Assembly: GCF_020215705.1 (NCBI RefSeq)
Contig: NZ_JAIWNB010000003.1
Span: 248,001-312,000 of the forward strand
From: Nonomuraea aurantiaca
Lineage (GTDB): Bacteria > Actinomycetota > Actinomycetes > Streptosporangiales > Streptosporangiaceae
Length of the DNA stretch: 64,000 nt
Direction: 5' to 3'
Numbering within the stretch: position 1 is the stretch's first letter; every line of letters starts with the position of its first letter. The position numbers and the translations under genes were made by a program. The notes under the pieces were generated by a model. It ran no database searches. It saw only the letters and a list, made by a program, of their open reading frames with translations, and had not been told where the DNA came from. This document shows positions 8,708 to 17,228 of the stretch, in pieces.

Positions 8708-10212
8708 GCGAGCGACCTCATGAGGCGTCCGGTGAGGGTGTAGGCGGCGGCGACGGAGCCCCAGATCACCAGCGTGAGGAAGGTGATGCGGGCGTCGAAG
8801 AGGGCGGCGGTGATCGCGATGGCCGCGAACCGCTCGCCGATGGGGAAGACGATCATCTTGCGGGCCCAGTGCACGGCGCGGAAGCGGCCGGCGCGGGTCC
8901 ACATCTTGAGCACGCCGCGGATGCCCTGGCTGCGCTCCACCTTGCGACGCTCCAGCGCCTTGCGCAGGGCGCGGTCGTCGGGGGCGTTCAGGGGCAGCGT
9001 GGGCAGCTGGGCGGGCGGTTTGCGGCGGTTGGCGACACCGAAGGAGAAGTCGAGCAGGTGGCGGGTGGACTGCAGGCCGAGCGCCGCCAGCGCGAGAATC
9101 CAGATGTCGTCGCCGTTGCCCGACACGACCCAGCCGATGGCCAGGCCGGCGAAGACGACGTACTCCTTGAAGCGGTCGAAGGTGGCGTCGAGCCACGCGC
9201 CGAGCACGCCGAACTTGCGGGCGTAGCGGGCGACCTGGCCGTCGACGCAGTCGAAGACGAAGGCGAAGTAGATCAGCACGCCGCCGGCCACCATCCACGG
9301 CCGGGCGCCGGTGGCGAAGCAGGCCGCGGCCAGCACGCCGAGCGTGATCGAGATCAACGTCACCTGGTTGGGCGTCAGGCCGCGACGGGCGGCCCAGCGG
9401 GCGATGAAGCGGGAGTAGGTGGAGACGAAATAGGTGGTGAAGAAGCCGTCCGCACCCTTGACCGCGTTGTCGAGCCGGGCGCGGTCCTCGTCGATGCCGG
9501 ACATCTCGGTGCCGGCCTCGTTGACCTCCTCCTGGGTGGTGACCCGGCGGTAGAAGAGGTCGCGGCGGCCGCGGATGCCGACGGACACGCCCTTGCGGAC
9601 CAGGCCGAAGACGATCAGCTGGATCAGGTCGTCGTCGGCGCCGAACGAGCCGGCCATGTCGGCGAGCTCGCGGCAGGTCTCGGCCAGCACGGGAGCGTTG
9701 CGCGCGCTCACGTGCAGGGGGCCGAGCAGCACCGTGTTGGGCCTGGTCACCGCGTGGTTGGCGGTGCCGACGGAGATGACGCGGGACTTGCCGGCGCGCG
9801 CCCGGACGGGCAGCCCTTCGAGCTTGTTGAGCCCGATCTCCGGCTCCGCCTCGTCGATCGGGACGATGTCCTCTTGCGCCTGGTCGACCACGTCCGGGCG
9901 CGGCTCCTTGGCGACGAGGGCCAGCGCGCCGCGCTTGGCCTTGGTGATCTGGTACATCAGCTCGTCGTGGACGATCGAGTTGTCCGGGATCAGGAACAGG
10001 TTCTCCGTTGCGGACTCGGCTACGTCGGCCAGCGCGTGCAGAGCGGTGGCCACGTCGCCGGGCTCGATCGTGGCCGGCTGCGGATCCAGGGAGAGGATCT
10101 GGCTGCGCAGCCGTTCGGCCACGGTGGGGTTGCCAGGCAGCGCGGCCAGCCTCAGGCCGGTCGGAGCGGTGTCGGGGCCGGGCGAAGAGCCCAGCAGGAC
10201 CACGCGGGTCAT
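8704..10212 (-). CDS. CDP-alcohol phosphotransferase with N-terminal nucleotidyltransferase-like domain
   Basis: An AAGGGAG ribosome site precedes ATG 10212, which I prefer over the frame's upstream start. About 260 N-terminal residues form a soluble alpha/beta region beginning TRVVLLGSS. The membrane domain that follows carries the complete family motif D-x2-D-G-x2-A-R-x8-G-x3-D-x3-D, from DCVDGQVAR to LDATFD, plus the segment LTPNQVTLIS before it. Such enzymes transfer a phosphoalcohol from a CDP-linked donor. The architecture recalls bifunctional inositol-phosphate cytidylyltransferase/phosphotransferases, so an inositol-derived lipid or solute is a reasonable inference. The substrate is unproven. 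Confidence 0.88.
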   Translation of the reverse strand: MTRVVLLGSSPGPDTAPTGLRLAALPGNPTVAERLRSQILSLDPQPATIEPGDVATALHALADVAESATENLFLIPDNSIVHDELMYQITKAKRGALALVAKEPRPDVVDQAQEDIVPIDEAEPEIGLNKLEGLPVRARAGKSRVISVGTANHAVTRPNTVLLGPLHVSARNAPVLAETCRELADMAGSFGADDDLIQLIVFGLVRKGVSVGIRGRRDLFYRRVTTQEEVNEAGTEMSGIDEDRARLDNAVKGADGFFTTYFVSTYSRFIARWAARRGLTPNQVTLISITLGVLAAACFATGARPWMVAGGVLIYFAFVFDCVDGQVARYARKFGVLGAWLDATFDRFKEYVVFAGLAIGWVVSGNGDDIWILALAALGLQSTRHLLDFSFGVANRRKPPAQLPTLPLNAPDDRALRKALERRKVERSQGIRGVLKMWTRAGRFRAVHWARKMIVFPIGERFAAIAITAALFDARITFLTLVIWGSVAAAYTLTGRLMRSLA

Positions 10213-10289
10213 GACTCCCTTTCGAGGCGGTTGCGGGGGGTTGAACAACGGGTAGAGCGGGGACGGACGTCAAAGTCTAGTGAGGGTTG

Positions 10290-10402
10290 CGCAAAGTCGC
10301 TCCATCCAAGCTCTGCGAAGCCGTTCCACCCGGGCTTTGCGCCACCATTCCACCCAGGCGCCACCATTCCACCCGGGCTTCGCGAAGCCACTCCACCTGA
10401 GC
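10290..10402. repeat. Degenerate 21-24 bp tandem repeat
   Basis: About five imperfect copies of a unit with consensus near GCGAAGCCATTCCACCCGGG lie in the 219-bp gap between the divergent phosphotransferase (start 10212) and recO (start 10432). The best-preserved units share CCATTCCACCC. The gap must also hold the promoters of both genes. Confidence 0.7.
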
Positions 10403-10431
10403 ATGACCTTGGCGCGCCATAGGATGGGGGA

Positions 10432-11166
10432 GTGAGTCTCTATCGTGACGAAGGCGTGGTTCTGCGTACGCAGAAGCTCGGTGAGGCCGACCGCATCGTC
10501 ACCATCCTGGCCAAGCGCACCGGAAAGGTCCGCGCCGTGGCCAAGGGCGTGCGCCGCACCACCTCGCGCTTCGGGGCCAGGCTGGAGCCGTTCACCCACG
10601 TCGACCTGCAGCTGCACACCGGCCGCACCCTCGACGTCGTCACGCAGGCGGAGACCATCAGGCCTTACGGCGAGGCGCTGGCGATCGACTATCCCCGCTA
10701 CACCGCGGGCACCGCGATGCTGGAGACCGCCGACCGGCTCACGCAGGGCGAGAAGGAGCCGGCGCTGCGGCAGTTCCTGCTGCTGGTGGGCGGGCTGCGC
10801 ACGCTGGCCGACGGCGAGCACGAGGCCAGGCTGGTGCTCGACGCCTACTTCCTGCGCTCCCTGGCGGTCGCCGGCTACGCCCCCGCGCTGGACGCGTGCG
10901 CCCGGTGCCAGGCCCCGGCGATCAGGGCGTTCGCCATCGTGTCCGGCGGCGTGGTGTGCGGGGCGTGCAAACCGTCCGGCTCGGTGGTGCCCGCGGGGGA
11001 GACGATCGGGCTCATGACCGCGCTGCTGCGCGGCGACTGGGCCACGGCCGACGCGTCGCAGTCACGGCATCGCGGCGAGTGCAGCGGCCTGGTCGCCGCT
11101 TATCTCCAATGGCACCTCGAACACGGAATACGCTCTCTCCGACACGTCGAAAGGGAGCCTGCGTGA
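10432..11166 (+). CDS. recO: DNA repair protein RecO
   Basis: RecO anneals single strands and loads RecA on SSB-coated DNA in the RecFOR gap-repair pathway. The 244-residue product has the N-terminal OB-fold signature [19 protein letters not shown] and the helical middle typical of the family. Two Cys pairs (CARC and CGAC, around residues 155-185) form the zinc site found in many RecO proteins. GTG 10432 is preceded by a GGGGGAG ribosome site. Its stop overlaps the GTG of uppS (GTGA), so the two are translationally coupled, which is the usual order in actinobacteria. Confidence 0.96.
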   Translation: MSLYRDEGVVLRTQKLGEADRIVTILAKRTGKVRAVAKGVRRTTSRFGARLEPFTHVDLQLHTGRTLDVVTQAETIRPYGEALAIDYPRYTAGTAMLETADRLTQGEKEPALRQFLLLVGGLRTLADGEHEARLVLDAYFLRSLAVAGYAPALDACARCQAPAIRAFAIVSGGVVCGACKPSGSVVPAGETIGLMTALLRGDWATADASQSRHRGECSGLVAAYLQWHLEHGIRSLRHVEREPA

Positions 11167-11936
11167 ATGTCCGACCCCCGACCCCGCATCCGTCCGGCGC
11201 GGTCCCGCCGCCGATCCCGCGTGACCTGGTGCCCAACCATGTGGCCATCATCATGGACGGCAACGGCCGCTGGGCCAAGGCCCGCGGGCTGCCGCGCACC
11301 GAAGGGCACAAGGCGGGCGAGGCGTCGCTGTTCGACGTCATCGAGGGCGCGCTGGAGCTGGGCATTCCCTACCTGTCCGCGTACGCCTTCTCGACGGAGA
11401 ACTGGAAGCGCTCGCCCGACGAGGTCCGCTTCCTCATGGGCTTCAACCGCGACGTCATCCGCCGCCGCCGCGACGAGCTGCACGCGATGGGCGTACGGGT
11501 GCGCTGGGCGGGCAAGCCGGGCCGGCTGTGGAAGAGCGTGATCTCCGAGCTGCAGACCGCCGAGGAGCTGACCAAGGACAACCGCAAGCTGACGTTGCAG
11601 TTCTGCGTCAACTACGGCGGCCAGGCGGAGATCGTCGAGGCGGCGCTCCGGCTGGCGAACGACATCGCGGCGGGCCGGGTCAAGCCGTCGAAGGTCAACG
11701 AGAAGGTCTTCGCCCGTTATCTGGACGAGCCGGAGATCCCGGAGGTCGACCTGTTCGTGCGGTCGTCGGGGGAGCAGCGGTTCTCCAACTTCCTGCTGTG
11801 GCAGTCGGCCTACGCCGAGATGGTGTTCCTCGACCGGCTCTGGCCGGATTTCGACCGCCGCGATCTGTGGGAGGCGTGCGAGACCTTCGCCAAGCGCGAC
11901 AGGCGCTACGGCGGGGCGATCCCCAACCAGGTCTAG
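11163..11936 (+). CDS. uppS: Undecaprenyl (polyprenyl) diphosphate synthase
   Basis: This cis-prenyltransferase condenses isopentenyl diphosphate units to make the C50-C55 lipid carrier for peptidoglycan and other wall polymers. Key family blocks are all present: [13 protein letters not shown] (catalytic Asp of MDGN), STENW, and [20 protein letters not shown] near the C terminus, followed by WPDF. I set the start at GTG 11163 because AAGGGAG lies just upstream and it overlaps the recO stop. This gives 257 residues, normal for the family. A longer in-frame extension upstream runs inside recO and is rejected. Confidence 0.96.
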   Translation: MNVRPPTPHPSGAVPPPIPRDLVPNHVAIIMDGNGRWAKARGLPRTEGHKAGEASLFDVIEGALELGIPYLSAYAFSTENWKRSPDEVRFLMGFNRDVIRRRRDELHAMGVRVRWAGKPGRLWKSVISELQTAEELTKDNRKLTLQFCVNYGGQAEIVEAALRLANDIAAGRVKPSKVNEKVFARYLDEPEIPEVDLFVRSSGEQRFSNFLLWQSAYAEMVFLDRLWPDFDRRDLWEACETFAKRDRRYGGAIPNQV

Positions 11937-11993
11937 ACGATCCAACCAGGTCTGGATGATCCGGCCAGGGCGCGTGGTGACCTCACCCCCGGG

Positions 11994-12950
11994 TCAGGAG
12001 AAGGCATCCAGCCCGGTGAGTTCGCTGGAGAGGGCCCAGAGCCGGGATGCGGAGTCGGGATCGACCGCCCACGGCTTGACACCGCCGATGAGCATGTCGT
12101 CGGTGATTGCGGGCTCTGCCAGGTCGCAGTCCTGGCAGTAGGCGCCGCCGTGCTCGTCGAGCAGGGGCGAGGTGGCCGCCCATACGGCCGTCGCCGCGCC
12201 CTGGGCCGGAGTCTTGAAACCGTCGGCGTGCCGTCCGTCCCGGGTGATCCAGCCCTGGGCGATCTGCTCCTCCTGGGGGATGCGCCGTTGCAGTTCAGTG
12301 AGGATGCTGCCGGGGTGCACCGCGAAGGCACGCACGCCACTGGCCGCCCCGAGGGTGTCCAGGTGGACGGCGAACAAGGCGTTGGCCGTCTTGGACTGCC
12401 CGTAGGCCGACCAATGGTCGTAGCCGTGGCGGAAGTGCGGGTCGTCCCAGCGGATGTCGGACAGGAAGTGCCCGGACGAGGCCACAGACACCACTCGTGC
12501 CCCCGTGGGGGACAGCGCCGGGCGCAGCCGGTTGACCAGAGCGAAGTGACCGAGGTGGTTGATGGCGAAGTGCGCTTCCCAACCGGAACCGATGAGCCTG
12601 TGCGGGTAGGCCATGACGCCCGCGTTGTTGATGAGGATGTCGAGGGTGCGGCCGGTTTCCAGGAACCGGTGGCTGAACGTCCGGATGCTGTCGGCGTCCG
12701 ACAGATCGAGCTCGTGCACCTCCGTTCGCGGAACGCCGTACAGCGCCTGCCTCGCCACCGCAGGACGGCGGGCGGGCACGATGACGTGTGCCCCGGTGCG
12801 GACCAGCGCGCTTGTGGCCTCCAGGCCGAGTCCCGAGTAACCGCCGGTGACCAGGACGTTCTTGCCGGACAGCCGGATACCGGCCAGAACCTCGTTCGCG
12901 GTGCTGTGCGCGTCGAATCCCGAACCGATCTTGTGTTGCGTGATTGCCAT
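11994..12950 (-). CDS. Short-chain dehydrogenase/reductase
   Basis: The 318-residue protein has a Rossmann nucleotide-binding motif TGGYSGLG near residue 35, the structural NNAG motif (DILINNAGVMAY), a catalytic Ser (VSVASSGH) and the YGQSK pair that supplies the catalytic Tyr and Lys. Length and the HYDHWSAYGQSK region resemble the WW-oxidoreductase/retinol-dehydrogenase-like branch of SDRs. It is divergent from a MerR regulator and its promoter carries a MerR-type operator, so expression is probably induced by that regulator. The ATG sits only seven bases after the proposed -10 box, so the mRNA may be leaderless. Substrate unknown. Confidence 0.92.
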   Translation of the reverse strand: MAITQHKIGSGFDAHSTANEVLAGIRLSGKNVLVTGGYSGLGLEATSALVRTGAHVIVPARRPAVARQALYGVPRTEVHELDLSDADSIRTFSHRFLETGRTLDILINNAGVMAYPHRLIGSGWEAHFAINHLGHFALVNRLRPALSPTGARVVSVASSGHFLSDIRWDDPHFRHGYDHWSAYGQSKTANALFAVHLDTLGAASGVRAFAVHPGSILTELQRRIPQEEQIAQGWITRDGRHADGFKTPAQGAATAVWAATSPLLDEHGGAYCQDCDLAEPAITDDMLIGGVKPWAVDPDSASRLWALSSELTGLDAFS

Positions 12951-12957
12951 GCCTCGA

Positions 12958-12988
12958 ACGGTAGAATCTAGACTGCAATCTAGGTCAA
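12958..12988 (-). promoter_or_regulatory. MerR-type promoter and operator of the SDR gene
   Basis: On the minus strand, TTGACC (12988-12983) and TACCGT (12963-12958) are separated by 19 bp, the overlong spacer typical of MerR-activated promoters. The spacer region contains the near-perfect dyad CTAGATTGCAGTCTAG (12983-12968). The adjacent divergent gene encodes a MerR protein. Confidence 0.75.
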
Positions 12989-13003
12989 GCTAGGCGGAAC
13001 GTC

Positions 13004-13429
13004 ATGAGCGAGCACGCAACCGGAAATGCCCTCTCCATCGGCGACGTCGCGAAGGCGACCGGGCTGGGCGTGCACGCGCTGCGGTTCTTCGAACGGGAGG
13101 AGCTCTTCCTCCGCCCGATCCCGCGCACGGCCGGGGGGCAGCGGGTCTATGGCCCGGAGGATGTGGAGTGGCTCCTGCTGTGCAGCCGGCTGCGGGACTC
13201 CGGCATGCCCATCGCCGGCGTGAAGAGGTTCGCCCGGCTGGTTCGATCGGGGCCGGGCAACGAGCCGGAGCGGCTCGCGCTCTTGGAGGAGCATGAGAGA
13301 ACCGTCCGGGACAAGATCGCCGACTTGACGGCGAGCCTGGAGATCATCCATGGCAAGGTCCTCACCTATCGCAAGCATGTCAAGGACGGAACCGCGGCCG
13401 GACTCTGGTCGCCGACGCCGTCTCCGTAG
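13004..13429 (+). CDS. MerR-family transcriptional regulator
   Basis: The 141-residue protein has the MerR winged-helix signature: SIGDVAKATGLGVHALRFFE, then the wing with Arg and GQRVYGPEDVEWL. A dimerising coiled coil follows (RLALLEEHERTVRDKIADL), and the effector region is short, with no Cys pair typical of metal sensors. An organic inducer is therefore more likely than a metal. It is transcribed away from the SDR gene. The shared 53-bp spacer contains the 19-bp-spaced promoter, so this protein most likely activates the SDR and may repress itself. Confidence 0.92.
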   Translation: MSEHATGNALSIGDVAKATGLGVHALRFFEREELFLRPIPRTAGGQRVYGPEDVEWLLLCSRLRDSGMPIAGVKRFARLVRSGPGNEPERLALLEEHERTVRDKIADLTASLEIIHGKVLTYRKHVKDGTAAGLWSPTPSP

Positions 13430-13528
13430 GCGTGGTCAAGATCCCCTCCCGCACCCGCTGTGTGCGCGTCGGTTGCCCGCGCGAGGTCAGGCAGCGCGGC
13501 CGTCCCCTGCGGTTACCAGATCACATTT

Positions 13529-13542
13529 CATGACAAGTCATG
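13529..13542. promoter_or_regulatory. Candidate operator upstream of the subtilisin gene
   Basis: CATGACAAGTCATG is a dyad with 6-bp perfect arms and a 2-bp centre, in a locally A+T-rich stretch about 100 bp before the protease start. The binding factor is unknown. The rest of the 13430-13642 gap shows nothing else clear. Confidence 0.4.
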
Positions 13543-13642
13543 TCTTGTTATGGTCGAGCCCTTGCAAAGCTGACACGTTCTCTTCACTCTTCTCCCCATA
13601 GGCGTAAAGATCAGCTCTACTCCATGGCGTGAAGGAGAGCGT

Positions 13643-16600
13643 GTGCCGTCCACCCCCCATTGGCGTGCGATCTTGATCGCGGTCGCCGCCGCTGTCACCC
13701 TCATCCTCCCCCAGGGCGTGGCCCAAGCCGCGCCCGACCCGGGAAAGATCAATCAAGCCGTCCAGGCCGACCTGGCAGCGGACGGAAAGGCCACCTTCTG
13801 GGTACGCCTGAAGGGCACCGCGGACCTCAGCGGCGCCCGCCGGGCCAAGACCAAGGACGACAAGGCCGAGCAGGTCTTCGCGGCCAAGACCACCAAGGCC
13901 GACAATTCGCAGGCGGCCCTGCGCAAGCTTCTGGACTCTCACAAGGCCGACTACACCCCGTACTGGATCGTCAACGCCGTCAGAGTGACCGCCGACCCCA
14001 AGCTGGCGGCCGAGATCGCCACCCTGCCGGAAGTGGACCGCATCGACCCCGTACGGACCGTGTCGCTGCCGAAGCCGGCGCCCGGCAAGGCCGTGGCGAA
14101 GGTCAACGCCGTCGAGTGGAACATCGACCGCGTCAACGCCCCCCGCGTCTGGAACGAGCTCGGCGACCGCGGCGAAGGCATCGTGGTCGGCACCATCGAC
14201 TCCGGCGCCCAGTTCGACCACCCGGAGCTGGCCGCCGCCTACCGTGGCAGGAGCCCTGACGGCTCCGTCGACCACAACTACAACTGGTACGACCCGGCGC
14301 ACGTCTGCCCGAGCGCGGCGCCCTGCGACAACCTCGGGCACGGCACGCACGTCATGGGCACCATGGTCGGCGCCAGCGGCATCGGGGTGGCCCCCGGTGC
14401 CAAGTGGATCGCCGCCAAGGGCTGTGAGGTCAACACCTGCACGGACGCCTCGCTGCTCGCCGCCGGCCAGTGGATGCTCGCCCCCACCGACCTGAACGGC
14501 GCCAACCCGCGCCCCGACCTGGCCCCCGACATCGTCAACAACTCCTGGGGCGGCGTGGGCTTCGACCCCTGGTACAAGGAGATCGTCGACGCGTGGATCG
14601 CCGCCGGCATCTTCCCGGCCTTCGCCAACGGCAACGAGGGGCCCGCCTGCCGGACCAGCGGCTCGCCCGGCCAGTACGTGAACAGCTACAGCGCGGGCGG
14701 CTTCGACGTCAACAACGTCCTGTACGCCCGCTCCAGCAAGGGCGAGGGCGAGAACGGCGAGATCAAGCCGAACCTCGCCGCCCCCGCCGTGGACGTCCGC
14801 TCGTCGGTGCCCGGCAACGGTTACGACAGCTACACGGGCACGTCGATGGCCTCGCCGCACCTGGCCGCGACGGTGGCGCTGATCTGGTCGGCCTCGCCGG
14901 GGCTCCAGGGTGACGTGGCCGCCACCCGGCCGCTGCTCGACAGCACCGCGATCGACGTCAACGACACCAGCTGCGGCGGCACCGCCGCCGACAACAACGT
15001 CTGGGGCGAGGGCCGCCTGGACGCCTTCGCCGCGGTGTCCGCCGCGCCACGCGAGGGTCTCGGCGACCTCAAGGGTACGGTCACCGCCGCGGGCAGCCCG
15101 GTGTCCGGTGCCACGGTCACCCTGTCCGGGCCGCTGAGCCGTACGGTGATCACCGGGGCGGACGGGACGTACGCCGTCCCGCGCCTGCTTCCGGGCGACT
15201 ACCAGATCACCACGGAGAAGTTCGGCTACGACAAGGGCACCGCGACGGCGACGATCGCGGCCGACCAGAGCGCCACCGCCGACGTGGTGATGACCCAGAA
15301 GGCCACGGGCGTGGTGACCGGCACGATCACCACGGCGGGCACGCCGGAGCCGGGCGCCAAGGTCGAGGCGGTCGGCACGCCCGTCAGCGCGGTCACCGAC
15401 GCCGCGGGCCGCTACCGGATGTCGCTGCCGAACGGCACCTACGACCTCACGATCACCCCGGCCTCCCGCTGCGCCAGCGGCGCGACGGCGTCCGTCACGG
15501 TGGCCGGGGACGTGACCAAGGACGTCGAGCTGCCGTTGCGCGGCGACGACTTCGGCTACACCTGCCGCAGCGCCGCCGCCCCGTACGTCGCGGGCACCGA
15601 CAAGCTCGCGCTCTCCGGCGACGACGAGGCGCAGCAGGTGACGCTGCCGTTCCCGGTCCCGTTCTACGGGGTGGGACAGAGCAAGGCGTGGATCAGCACC
15701 AACGGGTTCGCCACCTTCGCCACCGACAAGGTCGTCACCGGCAGCAACGGTAAGCTGCCCAGCTCCGGTACGCCCAACAACGCCGTCTACCCGTACTGGG
15801 ACGACCTGGTGATGGACGCCGACAGCGGCGTCTACACCGGCGTCACAGGGACGGCGCCGCACCGCCAGTTCGTGGTCGAGTGGCGCAACGCGAAGTTCTA
15901 CTCGGCCGCCGACCAGCGCATCTCGTTCGCCGCCCTGCTGGGTGAGGACGGCACGATGAGCTACCGCTACAAGGACATCGAGAGCGAGCGCGAGAAGGGC
16001 ACCAGCGCCACGATCGGCATCGAGAACGCGGCGGGCACCGACGCGCTCCAGTACGCCAACGAGGAGGCGGCGCTGTCCAACGGGCAGGGCCTGACGTTCA
16101 TCGCGAGCAGGCACGGCCTGGTGACCGGCACCGTCACCGACGCCAACGACGGCAAGCCGCTCGCGGGCGCGACGGTCAAGGTGGGCGACATGGCCAGCTA
16201 CACCACCGGCGAGGACGGCGCCTTCTACGGGCAGGTCCTGGCCGGCGACTATGAGGTGGTGGTGTCGAAGGAGAACTACGGCACGTTCACCAAGACCGTG
16301 ACGATCGCGCCGACGACGGTCACCAGGATCGACACCGCGCTGGTCACCGGCCGGGTCAGCCCCTCGGTCAGCGAGCTGACCGTGGTGATGCCCACGAACG
16401 CCGCCAGGACCCGCACGATGGTGCTGACCAACCTCGGCTCGCCCACGGCGTACACCGTCACCACCGACCCGGCGCAGAGCTGGATCGGCGTCACACCGAC
16501 GGCGGGCGACCTGGCCAAGGGGCAGGCGGTCACGCTGAAGGTCAGCATGTCCAGCACCGGCGTCCAGCCGGGCACGTACCGCTCGGGCAAGCTGATCGTG

Positions 16601-17143
16601 AAGTCGGCCAGCGGGCGGCAGCCGATCATCGAGGTCACGGTGACGGTCGTGGTGCCCAAGCTCCAGGTGGCTCTGGAGGCCGGCGGCACCAAGGTCGTGA
16701 CCGACACCGCCGGTGACGCGTGGACGGCCGACAAGAAGTACAGCACGGGTGGCTACGGGTATGTCGCCACCTCGACCCGTACGGCCACCTCGTCCAAGAC
16801 GATCAAGGGCACCGACGACCAGGCGCTGTTCAAGACGGCCCGCGAAGGGATGCTGGAATACCGCTTCGACAACGTGCCGGCCGGGACTTACACCGTTGAG
16901 CTGGACTTCGCCGACGTCAAGTCGACGCAGATCGGCCGCCGGGTCTTCGACGTGCTCGTCGAGGGCCAGCTCGCGATCCCGGCGCTGGACCTGGCGCTGG
17001 AGGCGGGCACGTACACGGCCGTCAGCAGGCAGTACACGGTGAAGGTCACCGACGGCCAGCTCAACGTCCGCTTCGCCACGCGGCAGGGCATGACGATCGT
17101 CAACGCCATCCGCATCTCGGAACGGCCCGACAAGGCCTCGTGA
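13643..17143 (+). CDS. Large secreted subtilisin-like protease (S8)
   Basis: AAGGAG five bases before GTG 13643 fixes the start. A signal peptide ends near residue 30 and an I9-like propeptide follows to about 150. The catalytic triad is intact: Asp186 (GTIDSG), His233 (GHGTHV), Ser401 (GTSMASPH), with the oxyanion Asn in FANGNEG. After the protease come three carboxypeptidase-regulatory-like beta domains (near 470-555, 556-635 and 830-910), a beta region with Cys residues, an immunoglobulin-like stretch, and a malectin-like domain over the last 150 residues. The 1166-residue multidomain form suggests an extracellular protease that binds glycans or cell-wall matter. Confidence 0.94.
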   Translation: MPSTPHWRAILIAVAAAVTLILPQGVAQAAPDPGKINQAVQADLAADGKATFWVRLKGTADLSGARRAKTKDDKAEQVFAAKTTKADNSQAALRKLLDSHKADYTPYWIVNAVRVTADPKLAAEIATLPEVDRIDPVRTVSLPKPAPGKAVAKVNAVEWNIDRVNAPRVWNELGDRGEGIVVGTIDSGAQFDHPELAAAYRGRSPDGSVDHNYNWYDPAHVCPSAAPCDNLGHGTHVMGTMVGASGIGVAPGAKWIAAKGCEVNTCTDASLLAAGQWMLAPTDLNGANPRPDLAPDIVNNSWGGVGFDPWYKEIVDAWIAAGIFPAFANGNEGPACRTSGSPGQYVNSYSAGGFDVNNVLYARSSKGEGENGEIKPNLAAPAVDVRSSVPGNGYDSYTGTSMASPHLAATVALIWSASPGLQGDVAATRPLLDSTAIDVNDTSCGGTAADNNVWGEGRLDAFAAVSAAPREGLGDLKGTVTAAGSPVSGATVTLSGPLSRTVITGADGTYAVPRLLPGDYQITTEKFGYDKGTATATIAADQSATADVVMTQKATGVVTGTITTAGTPEPGAKVEAVGTPVSAVTDAAGRYRMSLPNGTYDLTITPASRCASGATASVTVAGDVTKDVELPLRGDDFGYTCRSAAAPYVAGTDKLALSGDDEAQQVTLPFPVPFYGVGQSKAWISTNGFATFATDKVVTGSNGKLPSSGTPNNAVYPYWDDLVMDADSGVYTGVTGTAPHRQFVVEWRNAKFYSAADQRISFAALLGEDGTMSYRYKDIESEREKGTSATIGIENAAGTDALQYANEEAALSNGQGLTFIASRHGLVTGTVTDANDGKPLAGATVKVGDMASYTTGEDGAFYGQVLAGDYEVVVSKENYGTFTKTVTIAPTTVTRIDTALVTGRVSPSVSELTVVMPTNAARTRTMVLTNLGSPTAYTVTTDPAQSWIGVTPTAGDLAKGQAVTLKVSMSSTGVQPGTYRSGKLIVKSASGRQPIIEVTVTVVVPKLQVALEAGGTKVVTDTAGDAWTADKKYSTGGYGYVATSTRTATSSKTIKGTDDQALFKTAREGMLEYRFDNVPAGTYTVELDFADVKSTQIGRRVFDVLVEGQLAIPALDLALEAGTYTAVSRQYTVKVTDGQLNVRFATRQGMTIVNAIRISERPDKAS

Positions 17144-17157
17144 AACAGCCAGAATGA

Positions 17158-17186
17158 CCCGGGCCCGCCTCTAAGGCGGGCCCGGG
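17158..17186. terminator. Strong hairpin between convergent genes
   Basis: A perfect 12-bp G+C stem (17158-17169 with 17175-17186) and a 5-base loop lie 15 bases after the protease stop and before the convergent histidine-kinase end. No T run follows, so it may act as a bidirectional or processing hairpin. Confidence 0.65.
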
Positions 17187-17228
17187 AGGCTCTTCAGCGG
17201 GCGCTGCGTAGTATCGCAGGTTCCCCCA

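Noticed and set aside
13538..16114. 858-codon frame antisense to the subtilisin gene
   Set aside because: Low-complexity Val/Arg/Gly composition, and the sense strand has an intact catalytic triad and signal peptide.
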